DNA from: Alentia gelatinosa
Lineage: Eukaryota > Annelida > Polychaeta > Phyllodocida > Polynoidae
DNA length: 64,000 nt
Direction: 5' to 3'
NCBI GenBank assembly: GCA_950022655.1
Contig: OX465588.1
Location: 20,012,527-20,076,526 of the forward strand
A program made the position numbers and the translations under genes. Positions 24,955 to 35,922 of this stretch are shown in pieces (the first letter of the stretch is position 1; the number at the start of each line of letters is the position of its first letter). The notes below the pieces were generated by a model that searched no databases, was not told the DNA's origin, and saw only the letters and a program-made list of their open reading frames with translations.

Positions 24955-27070
24955 ATTATGAGGCCCAAAGATGACGTCATTTACTGACATGGCCGTTGTG
25001 TCAGAACACCAACACATCTGGTTTCATCACAACGACATTCTGTGATGTCGAAAAAAACAACGAGACATTTTATAGCAGAATCATAATACGTGCAAATCCA
25101 AGACAAATACCATGTCTTAAATGGTATGAAACATCATATTTTTGCTAGAACATTAACTCATGATATATTAGCATAGCAGCATATATGCTATGATATGATG
25201 CGACATATCAACTTGCTTCTTTGAAAACATAATATCCAAATTTTATAATTAGTAGTGTGCCAATTTCCTTCGTATGGCATATGAAGCATATTTACCATAG
25301 AAAAAAGTTCATTGAATATTCGATCAATGATGGTTACAGAGTCAAAACTACAACGTCTATGTTTACTTTACAACAATGGTATTATATATTACAGGAATGA
25401 TATAATATTGCACCTTAATAAGAGTGATGCATTATCCTTACGTACAAACAAGTGTTAAATAATTGGTAGAAACTATTATCTTATCAAAATGGAATATATC
25501 GGTGGCTTCTTAATGGCATCCGATAACTCTGACAATTGATTACCATAATGCTGTTGAATGTGATACTGAGCTTAATTTTATAGTTGCAGCATTGCTTTTT
25601 GCTTTTAACACTCGCTGTGTTATAATATCTCACTACATCTTCTAAATCTCTATTGATAATCAACAAACCAGGTGGGGTTCCATATTCGGCATTCGATCGG
25701 TCATCACATGGACTGATAAATCTCCTCTGTTCTTCAACGGTTCTTGATGTAATAGGTAAATAATGTATTAGAAAAATAATGTTTTCTGGTTATTTCCATT
25801 CTCATTGTGTAAGTTATACGATTCTCTTGAATCCTCTTTGTGATATTTCTGAGTTCAATCATTCATACGTTGGGATGGTCAACCAACTTCTGTGAATATT
25901 AATAAATAAATATACATATCTTCTGTGTCTTTTCATACCTCATTGAAAGTATCGTCATACATATCACATTCTAGGGAAAAGACTGGAATAATGGATTAAT
26001 CACTATGTTTAAAAATCATTATATAACTGTGAGAATATTCTTTTTACTCTATTCTTACCTGAGTAAGTATTACCATTGAAACTGAATTTTTTTAAAAGTA
26101 GATCCGAAAGGATTGATATTGAATTATATCCGATTCCATTGAAACTGAATTAAAAAGGTAGATCCGATACTTACTTCCTGTAATTGAGGCAGAGGACATT
26201 GAGAGTATGAAAAGCTCAATGTCTCTGATTCGCGTGTAAACACCGCGCATTAGTGTAGATCGAAACAGAAAACAACTTCCGCATATCTTCCGCATATGGT
26301 TCATTGTTACTTATCGCATTCGCTTTGCGAGCTCATGCGATAATTTTATTGAAGGTAAGGCGGGACGATAAGCCGTCCCAAATGTACTAGGTTTGTCTTA
26401 CCTTGATTATTGCCACATCGGTAATTATTATTGAAGCCCCCAAAGTGATGGTATAGTTAATTAGGCGAAACCCCATGGTTCTCTTGTTTGCTCCCTTGTC
26501 GCACTTGGCTTTGCTATAGAGTTTACTCCAGGCTGGGGAGCCGAAGAAGAGAGAGAGGAGGAGATATAAAGCAACCGCTACAGGTGTTACTGACATTGAT
26601 GGTGAAACTATTACTGTCACGCCTACTCCAGGGACGATGTGGATCAATTCTATTCAACACTTATGGATGACCTTTGGGCAGGAAGGAAAGTGTTGGGGAA
26701 CGAGCTTGAATATCATCAAATGATAAACACTCGTGCGAGGTCCCCTTGTAACCTGGGCCTTTGTTATACAAGAGTTCCCAGGTTCACTGGTGCAGATATG
26801 TTTTTATCCTACCCCTAATATAAAATCCCATAGACTTAACATTGACTTTCCGTATGCGCCCGTATGTCGCATACGGATAAAAAATCGCTCCTAGGAGCAT
26901 ACAAAAAATGGACCAATCAGAGATCAGCAGCTGAATGTAGTTCCAAGCGCCTTAAGAGCAGCAAGGAGAGCTATATGGAGGACTTCAGAAAGTTTTTATT
27001 GTGTTTATTGTTATTATCCTCACATAAAAATATCGTTCACAGGGGGTAGAATAAAATCAAAACCTTATTC
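24955..27070. other. Spacer between Ly6-like genes 2 and 3, proximal part
   Basis: No exon seen. Contains a TGACGTCA at 24972-24979, an imperfect direct repeat (ccattgaaactgaatt at about 26073 and 26138, each followed by gtagatccga), a gggacg/cgtccc stem near 26365-26382, and a dispersed repeat at 26629-26850 that resembles 11277-11450. Confidence 0.4.
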
Positions 27071-27191
27071 GTTTTAATCTGGGCTCCCGTCTGCGACGAC
27101 TGGAGTTTGGGGTAGTAATATCACGAGGCGGAGCCGAGTGATATCCGGAGCCAAAACTCCAGTCGTCCCATACGGGAGCCCAGATTAAAAC
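27071..27191. repeat. 121-bp fold-back element
   Basis: The left arm gttttaatctgggctcccgt...ggagttt pairs with its complement ending at 27191 (about 39 bases per arm). An inner perfect stem atatcac/gtgatat closes the middle, so the element can form one near-complete hairpin. No coding content; MITE-like. Confidence 0.8.
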
Positions 27192-28464
27192 TCATCCGGT
27201 TTTAGGATAATATTGTATAACCGGAAGTTTAAATTGTATGCTTTAAACTGTGCATACACCGCGCCCCTGATACACGCCGATTCAAATAAAACAAAAATGG
27301 ATTCATTGGCTATAGTGTTTCGCAGTAAATCTGGAGGTCTATAGTAGTAAATCGGCAGTAGTGGGCGAACACTCTTTGCAATAAATATTTACGAAAATCG
27401 TTCATAAACACAGGCCCAATAAATAACCTCCGATGGGTAAAAAGGAAAGAGAGGAGACTTTTCAAACTGTACTAAAAGCAGTTACCTCTTGCACCTCGCC
27501 AGTTTTCATCACGGACAGAAAGGTTCGTATGCCATGCTACCTCAATTAACACCAAAAAAGTCAATTTCTTAGAGTGCAATTTCATCCATAAAAGAAATAT
27601 TTTGAGGCAGGTTGTGTATTATTCGTACTATTACTGTACAGAAAGGATTGGCATAAGTTCAAACCCAGAATTTAATTTCGAGACGTGTATTTCCGTATTA
27701 CATAATGGCATGATATCTGTAACTAAAATAACTAGGAAATAATAGTCTATAGTAATACCAACCACAAGATTTCATGTGTACCCCAGCGTTCAACATGTCT
27801 TGCTTTCCAGCAAATAGAACCAATACCATAAAACAGTTTGGCGATTGGAAGTCTGCATCACTTCATCATTTCCGGTAAGTTACGGAGACTAGGACTTAGT
27901 GTTTTCCACAGGCATGGCCCGCGGTAGATTACACTGGCTTTGTAACAATCAAGCTTAGGCATGATAGTCTTGAAGATTTACTATATACGTTTAAAACAAT
28001 CTCAAATGCACTATATACGTTTAGAATAATCTCAATTTTAAATAACACGTAGAGACAGTTGTATGTGAATAAGACACAAATTCTTGTATTCTCATTTTCT
28101 GAACAATCAACACACGTTAAGTCAGGTTACATGATACAATATAATATAAATGTATTCCAAGCTCCAGCTTGATTTAGATTTTATACCAGAGCTTGATGGC
28201 TCTTTAGATGACAAATGTTGCAGATAAACAGAATGCTGAGTTTAGCTCTGTGGATACCAAGAATTTCCGAGTCAAACGCAGTTTGTGGGGGTAAAACCAT
28301 GAGGTTGTCTATAGATGTTCACTCATATGTCATACATACAATGCATACCTGATTCTAACAACAACAAGATAATTCCTCTTCTACATCTGCCGCAGATCAT
28401 TATCCTAATGAGATCAATCATACCAATTACTGGAAGAACCTGCTGAGTGCTCAACCTGTTGAAA
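27192..28464. other. Upstream region of Ly6-like gene 3
   Basis: No exon seen. A 33-base imperfect tandem duplication (actatatacgttta...aatctcaa) occupies about 27979-28036. Confidence 0.4.
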
Positions 28465-28472
28465 TATAAAGG
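28465..28472 (+). promoter_or_regulatory. TATA box of Ly6-like gene 3
   Basis: TATAAAGG lies 107 bases before the ATG at 28572, matching the spacing in gene 1 (110 bases). Confidence 0.65.
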
Positions 28473-28571
28473 ACAGTGAGTGCGCCTGACCACAGTTCTG
28501 AGCCGCAGTTGGACAGGTGAGAGAGCTCATCCTGGTAGACACCTTGCCTTGTGATATTTTCTGCCTGCGTG

Positions 28572-30667
28572 ATGGATTTACTTGTATTTCTCTATGTTGT
28601 CCTGGCGGTACTGCCTGCGGTCGCTGGAGCAAGAACCTCTAGAAAGTATCGTGAAAAGGTCTACGCACCTTACCCGAGTGACCATGGCTACAGGAAACGT
28701 GAGTTGAAATGGACAAGGTTTCTATTTTGTTACTTATCATGTTGTTATCAATTCAGTTGTCATTGCCAATACCTATCAGAGATCATGTGTATTATTCCTT
28801 AATGGGACCCATCTAAATAAAACGGTTATGAGCATATATTGTCTAGTAGTGTGATAGCTGAAATGAAACATGAACATGATAAATTCATATCTTGTTAGGT
28901 TACTATCAAGAAACACACAAAAATGGTACTTTGGTTTGTCATATATTCTCTAATCTCACCGCTAAACCTCCTGCAGTTTTGCATTTGCAGTTCAGAGCAC
29001 GCTAAAGACACAAATCTAGCTTTTGATATTGTTACTTGGAGACACAAAGTACGCAGAGATGATTTATGAACGTGTGACAGCTGCCGACTTTCCTGAGGCT
29101 AGTGTCATCAGGCAAGGTCCATTTAAGTCTTCTGACATGATCACATGGTATGTTGTTATGAACTGCAAAATAATTCGGGGAGGATGCTTTTTTTTTTTCT
29201 TTTTTTTTTATTGACTCCGGTTCTCACCGAGGTGAGATCTTCCACCGAGCATAAGTTGTACATGGAATCTCATAACAATAATAAACACCTTTTAGCCGAC
29301 CCTTGAATACAAAATGTGGGTAAGGATATGATGAAGGTATGAAGGTGAAGAATACAATTCCACAAGCATAACATCACAAGAAAACACTCAATCTCCTTGA
29401 TTTTTCATTTCCAATCATATACCGAAAACATAGTTTTAATCTCTTTTTTGAACTCCTTAGTGGTTGTTAACGTTTGTGTTGTACTCGGTAGTTTATCCCA
29501 TAAAACATTTCCGCGATAAACTGGTGATCTATAATAAGTACTACTAATAATTCTTTCTTTATTAAATCTTTTGTGATGTTTACTTGGGGTAATACGTTCT
29601 CGTGTATCTAAGTTATCCATGTTTGTAGATTGTTTGTGCATTATTTTTAATACTTGCATATTTCTTCTCGTGTCTAAAAAATCGATATTATTTTTTTTAT
29701 GTAAACTTTCAATATTTTGCTTCTTACCACGATGTCAAATATGACTTCTCCAAAAGTATAGTTTGAAAATCCGATTTGTGCTATGTAGAATGATGCATGT
29801 GGGCGGCTAAATCCGATTCAGAAAATGGCTTAACTTTGGTTTTACTTGAGTTTAAGTAGGGCCCATTTTAGAGCTACATCCTTAGAAAAGGTTTCAGTCC
29901 TTTCAGGTCTATGGCGCTGATTTTCTCATCTTCGGTAAAGGGGAACAGTAACATGTTGTATACCTTACCATCAATAATTATCAACACTATTAATAATTCA
30001 CATGTAATTTGACATTACTACTTATTTCTGACAGGGATTCAATGCTACCAATGTGCCTACTCACCTTCGAAGACGGTTTACAAGACGATTAAATACCCGG
30101 TGGAGATGAAGGACTTCTATGGACGTTTCAGTCGACGGAAGGTTGTCTACCAAACTAGAATGATGCCAGTTCGCAAGTCGGGAGGTTGGGATAAGTGCAT
30201 GGGGCCATTTAATCACTACCAAGCCAAGCAGTACGGACTGGATGTCTGGGAGTGCGACCACAACTGTTACACCAGGACTGACAGGAATGGAAGTAAGTCT
30301 ACTACTCTGAAAAAACATAATCCATTCTTAAGTCGAACAATGTACAATCTAACTAGACAATTTGTAATGCTTGTATCCATATTACATGGTATAACTATCC
30401 TCTCAGGACTGCAGGTTATTGATCAGTATGATTACTTCTTCTTCTTCTTGTCCTTTTTTGTATATGAACTGTCCTCTCTAACAACACAATTATATATTAT
30501 CTTTTTTTTTCTTTCTAGACGTTTTCCGCGGTTGCTACAAAGGAGAGTTCGGTGTTGACCCAACCAAGGCGGGATGTTCCAAGCAGGCAGGACAACTCTA
30601 CTGCTTCTGCGTCGGGAACAAGTGTAACCATGGGGCAGCGCCGTCTTTCGGGAGTCGTGGGCATTAG
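28572..30667 (+). CDS. Secreted Ly6/uPAR-like three-finger protein 3 (10-Cys form)
   Basis: Exons 28572-28698, 30035-30292 and 30519-30667 (phase 1 at both introns, as in gene 1) encode 177 residues. The signal peptide covers residues 1-19, followed by a short basic, Tyr-rich linker. The Ly6-like domain has ten cysteines: 46, 49, 97, 116, 120, 134, 148, 157, 159 and 164-Asn. By Ly6 convention 148-157 should form the third-finger disulfide and 159-164 the C-terminal loop. The 47-residue C2-C3 interval is a long basic finger I. GGWDKC, FRGCY and the FGVDP motif after it are closest to gene 1, while the full cysteine set matches gene 2. The 13-residue hydrophilic tail argues against GPI anchoring. 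Intron 1 contains an antisense LINE fragment. No canonical AATAAA was found close to the stop. Confidence 0.9.
29188..29740 (-). mobile_element. 5'-truncated LINE, 3' end only, in intron 1 of Ly6-like gene 3
   Basis: On the minus strand, 29405-29659 encodes 84 residues with the SPVYRGNVLWDKLP...EFKKEIK pattern that closes the reverse-transcriptase ORF of CR1/L2/Jockey-type LINEs. The T-rich run at 29188-29209 on the plus strand is the element's A-rich 3' tail. The reverse-transcriptase core is missing, as expected for a 5'-truncated insertion. The 5' boundary is approximate. The element is antisense to the host gene. Confidence 0.7.
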
Positions 30668-33600
30668 ACAGACTTCCAGACTTCAAGGTTTATGAGATCT
30701 TTCAGCCTAAACAAACGTTATCGGGAGGCATTATGCTCCCAGCAGAAGTGACGATGAGGACGGAACTGACTCCTACTCTGCCTGAATGGTTTTGCTTGAA
30801 AGCTCTTGATGGAAGTTCAAGCCATGAATAGAACCCTCTCTGATGCTCTTGCATATATTGACCTTGCCTTGTTTTGGGAAGATCCCTAACATCCCAGAAT
30901 GAGAGAAGAACTTTTGTAAGGCCATATGAAGGGTATCCTATTGATGTCTTCCCGTGAATACAACACACTAAATAACAGATATTTGCATTTCTTTGTAGTC
31001 TGCATTAACTTGGTGCATCACGTGCAAAAATGTATTCTATTCATGGATCTAATACATATGCTAACATTTCTTAATTATCCTAGTATCGAAGTATATATAG
31101 TCATACACAAAGAAATTATCTGTTCATGGTCAGTATAGTCTATATACACATGTATATTCCCCTTGGCCATTGGCAATTGCTTCATATGGCATTGTTTCGT
31201 ATCAATCTTCACAAGAACATCGTTAGAGCACACCTGGTGCTCCCTACTTATTGATAATGCCAGCACCTGTGAAAAAATGTCCTTTAATGTCAGTATCCTA
31301 CTGGTTAATAAGCTTTCCTTTTCGCACCTGTCAGCGTACATGCATGGCAGTCGCTGTGGGATGCTCCTCCACAGGGGTCTGGAGACAGGTAGGCTGCTGC
31401 AGCTGGTGCAGTCCATTACATGCACAGTATGGATTCTTCGAGAAAACTTGCATGGAACCATTGACTTATGCGGAGTGTGGCACGGTTTCAGAAATATGCA
31501 GCAACAGAAACCTATTCCCTTCCAAATCAATGGGGTTATACATGTTCTACCTTCATGTGGATTGCACCTGGATAGAAGTTTCTATAGATTACCGTATTCG
31601 GTAACAGGCGAAACAGATTTATTAGTTTGGATTTTTTTAATAATCACTCAAGGAAACGAGAACGACATACAATCTGCACCAGCAAGTTTTCATGGCAGTG
31701 TTTTAGCGTTGAACAATCGATGTATATTTCATGTTATATTAATCACATAGAAAAGCAGCTATGATTTGTGACATCAATGTTTCAATCTTTTATTAGCATG
31801 ATTACGCGGGGAATTAATTGTCTGTATTATTTTGTTTCGATTTCTTGAGTTATTTCTGATTCAACAGATACATTGCTACTTACATGTAGTATCTCTCTGC
31901 AATACAAGAATGACTCAAAGAGGTTCACGGGACATTCATTGAATAACTATGATCTTTTTCAAGTCATCAATGAAACATCACGTATACAATACCCCTTGAT
32001 CGAGTAAATCTGAAGTTGTCTATTGTGTAAATATCTTATGTCTAACGATGAGATTGATTTTCTTTCTACGCGAGGGTCGATATAACTATAATAATCCCTT
32101 GTGAATAAAATTTATTATGCCCATTATACTTGATGATCAACATGTACAATAAAATGGGAGAATGTCAGATATTATGTATCATAAATTGTTGTATTTCTCT
32201 TTTACAAGGATTGACTTGAATGGCAATGTGCCAGTTAATTAGATGAAAAATAAACATTTTGAAGATTAAAGAATTGCTATAGGAACATCTCTCTGAAATT
32301 ATTATTGACGAAATCAAATTTTCTATACTATCTTATGGAATGGCTTATTTAAATAAGATGTTAAAAAAATGAGTAACATATACAATAGACAATTTCCAAA
32401 TATATGACAAAGAATTCGAGGGAAAGTTATTGTCTTCTTTTAATCAGCCTCATATCTCAATGAATACATTCAAAGCTCTTTTTTGTTTATTTAAAAGTCA
32501 AACCACATTTAACACTTGTTTATATTCAGAGAGTACTCCATTCAAATAACGCTCTACGTAAAATCATGTACTGTTTTTGGACTTTGTACCCAAACGTTAT
32601 TATGCTATGATTCGACTACAACTGAATCAGAAGGAACCTCGCCGTATCCCAGGAGTCTCCCCTGTGGACGTTAGGGGAACATAGTAATCTCCATGTTATC
32701 CTACATACCTAGTATTAAACAAGACTGTCAATTACGGCACTGATTGATTCCAAAGTTTGCTAGCTTTTTTTCATCGAGTCTAGTTCTGCCACAGCGGCAG
32801 TTCTTCCACTGGAACGTAAGAGACAAGGCGCGATACATCGAGATCACTTTAGCATATAGCATATGTATATTAGATAGAAATAAAAGGAAAAAGAAAAGAA
32901 TTTACACAAGGGAATGGTAAATGAGATGAGATGAAGGTGATGATGACAGAGAATTAGATTTCTCCACGTGTACGCTGAGTACCGACCTTTTACAGCTAGA
33001 TCTAAAGTTTAAAAACATTTTGTTCATATATGAACGGCTTTGTTGGCCTATGTGCAAATAAATTAACTACTCTTGGTGTTCTGCGTCAAATACTCATATA
33101 TATCCGCAATATACAAAAATAATAATTTGGCAATAAAATGAAGGTTGGCTCTGTCATTCAAGGTAATTACTTCTCTGAATTAAGTTAACACACACACACA
33201 CATCTACAGTCTCAATAGTGCATTCTTTCTGCTACGGAGAATAAAATTTTACTTAAAAGATTGAGATTGCAGACCTTGCACACCATACAAGCAGCATATA
33301 CTCAGAGGCATCCCCTGATTGGGGATAGCTGGCCGAGATAGGGAGGGATAAAACCTACTTGGACCATCAGGAAATCAATATATCATGGCTGCCTTGTAAA
33401 ATCCTTGTACCAAGAATAAAAGATGCTTCTTTATACAGGTTACCCAAAGATACCCTTGCTGTAGTCTATGGATTAAAACAAAAGTCCTAAATTTGACAAT
33501 TTTGTTGCTGAACAATCAGATGGATTTTAAAGTACTGTTTAATTGCGGTTGCCGGTAAAGAGGTGCCTTTCTTGTTTTGTCATGTCATATTGATAGATTT

Positions 33601-35825
33601 CTAGATTTTCCTGATCGTATAGAATGGAAAACTAAATTCATTTATATGACCTTTCTTCCGAAGTACTATGATCAAAACTAAAGTGGTTCATATAAGGATT
33701 ATCAATGACCATATTTGTAGAGAATAAAACACACCCTTTGAAAATATAACGCTCTCGTAGGATTCATATAAACAATGAAATGCCTGGGAAGATCACTCAT
33801 ACTCATTAAAGTATAACTCAATGCTATATACAAGTACATATATACATATCTTAATAATTGATGAAATGCATTGAGAATCATGCAAACCACCTTGCATGAA
33901 GGCTAAAGGGCAAAGTGGATATCAAAGAAGACATATCTTCCGTGCATATATCAAGCCTGCCGGGGAAGGGTTCAATGAAAGTGGAGATTTTCAATAATGA
34001 TTACAAATCAACTCTGAATAATGAATAACTTATAAAAGTATTTTGAGCGTAGTTTAGTTTACTCCATAGATATGTAAAGAGGGCTCTGGAATCACAACTA
34101 GAGGCTGTTAGATGAAAGCCATAAAAACATTCATATGAATGTATGCAAAGCCTGCAAAGGACACGGAGTCAGTTGACTAGAATCAGCTGGAGATCAAAAA
34201 TGAATACGCAATAATGTCTATCTACTACTAACTGATTCTACCAATACAAATAATAATAGCGACAGATTTATAGAATAAAGATAATGGAGATAAGATAAAA
34301 TATTCATAAAATAACAGGCGCTTTCTTACAAATCAAGAAGCAAACATGGTGTCTATCTTAGGAGACCTAGTTCCGTTTTAAAACAAAGATAGCTGAGTCT
34401 TAACATTCAATTCTATCACCCACACGACAGAACGCCAATGACTGACATCCAATGTTCAGATATGTCTAAAGTGTACTTCTATCGCTGCTACAAGTGGCAG
34501 TCCAGTTTCGCTTTAGTTAGTAAGTTAATATCGGGGTCTTGGCGTATAGATGACACCCTTAAGCTGTAGCTATAGCAATATCAATATCACAATATCTAAA
34601 CAAACAGGATGCATCTCTTTGAGCAACTACATCCTCAGATATCAAAAGACAGCCATAACATTTCTCCAAAGTCGAAATAGAATGTATTTGATAATAACCT
34701 ACGGCACAGCAGTATTATTCTCAAACAGCTAAAATCATTGAATTATATAAATACATGGACGGATGCTTCACTTAGCTACTAGGGGCATGGGCATAATATA
34801 CTCATGTAAATGATGACAACAGGCTAATATTTTAAGGTATATCAGGTATTGTTCTATGATGGCATATTAATGATGGCATTCAGACTATGGATATTTTTCT
34901 ATGATTATATTGGACTAGAATGTCAAGTACCTTATGGTTGTTATTTCTTTAGAAGCTGTACCTTAATCACAAAGCTTTCAACTGAATTTGCTCTAATGCG
35001 AATCACAGACCACATATCAAGAAGGTAACGTGAATTGTGAAAATAAAGGTAACACAAATAATTCCTCTATGATCTGTCAGGCTCCACCTCACCTATGCGT
35101 GGCAGGGTGTACCCTCAAGCACCACAAATTATATACATTCCGTCAAAATCAAATGTGGTGATAAAGTCATGATCATATAAATTATATAATTATATGATAT
35201 ATGTGGTACTTGACCTTTCAAGTGGGACAAACGATATGCTACTATGAAACCAGTTAAGGGATCAGTTGGATGTCCACTACGTCCCTGGGTTACGTGCTGG
35301 CTTATCTATTAGCATGATTCTACGAAGTTTTACTTGAGTTTTTTACTTCTATTTTCCTATTTTTAAATGCCGTCATCAAGAGTTTCCCATGCACTTCCAT
35401 ATACGTTTCCCTCAATACCTGAATCTATGAAACAATATTTTCCCAGTTAAGATTGACTGACCCCTTGATTACCTAACTAATATGCTATTCGGTTCGTTCT
35501 ATTCTCTCATTCCTCAAACCATTTCTCAAAAAAGGTAATTAGCACATAAGTCCCTCGCGCACAGTCTACTGAGCATTGTTCTATTATCTTTGATCATAAC
35601 CTTAAACATAGTGCCATCACTGAGCTTCATGGAGCTTTTGGCTTACTGAGTACAATCTACTGGTGTTATTCGGCTAAAATCTATTTTTCAAAATCATCTA
35701 GAATTCCTCATTTATATCACATGCAACATTTTGATAAAACACTCGTCAAACACCCCAGAAACATTTCTTGAAACACGCCCAGGACATTCTCTTCATGCCT
35801 TGTTGTAATGACGTCGGTGATGACG
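30668..35825. other. Gene-free interval between convergent genes
   Basis: It should hold the 3' UTR of Ly6-like gene 3 on the left and of the ceramide kinase gene on the right. Overlapping open frames at 31075-31750 on both strands have no recognisable domain, although the stretch 31343-31396 is framed by AG and GT. A short (CA)n lies at 33187-33203. The right part is AT-rich with no exon seen. Confidence 0.4.
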
Positions 35826-35922
35826 TCACTTCATGACGGTGAGACAGGAGTATTTCATTTCCTCATAATCTGTGTCTGGTGACACTCCTTCTGCGAAGAC
35901 AGCGAGCATATTCTGGTGACAC
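35826..35922 (-). CDS. CERK: CERK terminal exon
   Basis: 97 bases after ttggctgctag. It completes an Arg codon and encodes CHQNMLAVFAEGVSPDTDYE and a short tail to the stop. It aligns with the CERK end (VHCQLVRLFARG). The stop codon lies inside a TGACGTCA octamer (35821-35828). Confidence 0.85.

Noticed and set aside
24653..24961. Frame with a DVRPFY hexapeptide repeat
   Set aside because: It is out of frame with the Ly6-like exon it overlaps. The repeat is the 18-bp minisatellite in the 3' UTR.
31075..31750. Overlapping open frames of 117-195 codons on both strands, one Cys-rich, with a 54-base segment framed by AG and GT
   Set aside because: No domain, no consistent exon chain, and both strands equally open.
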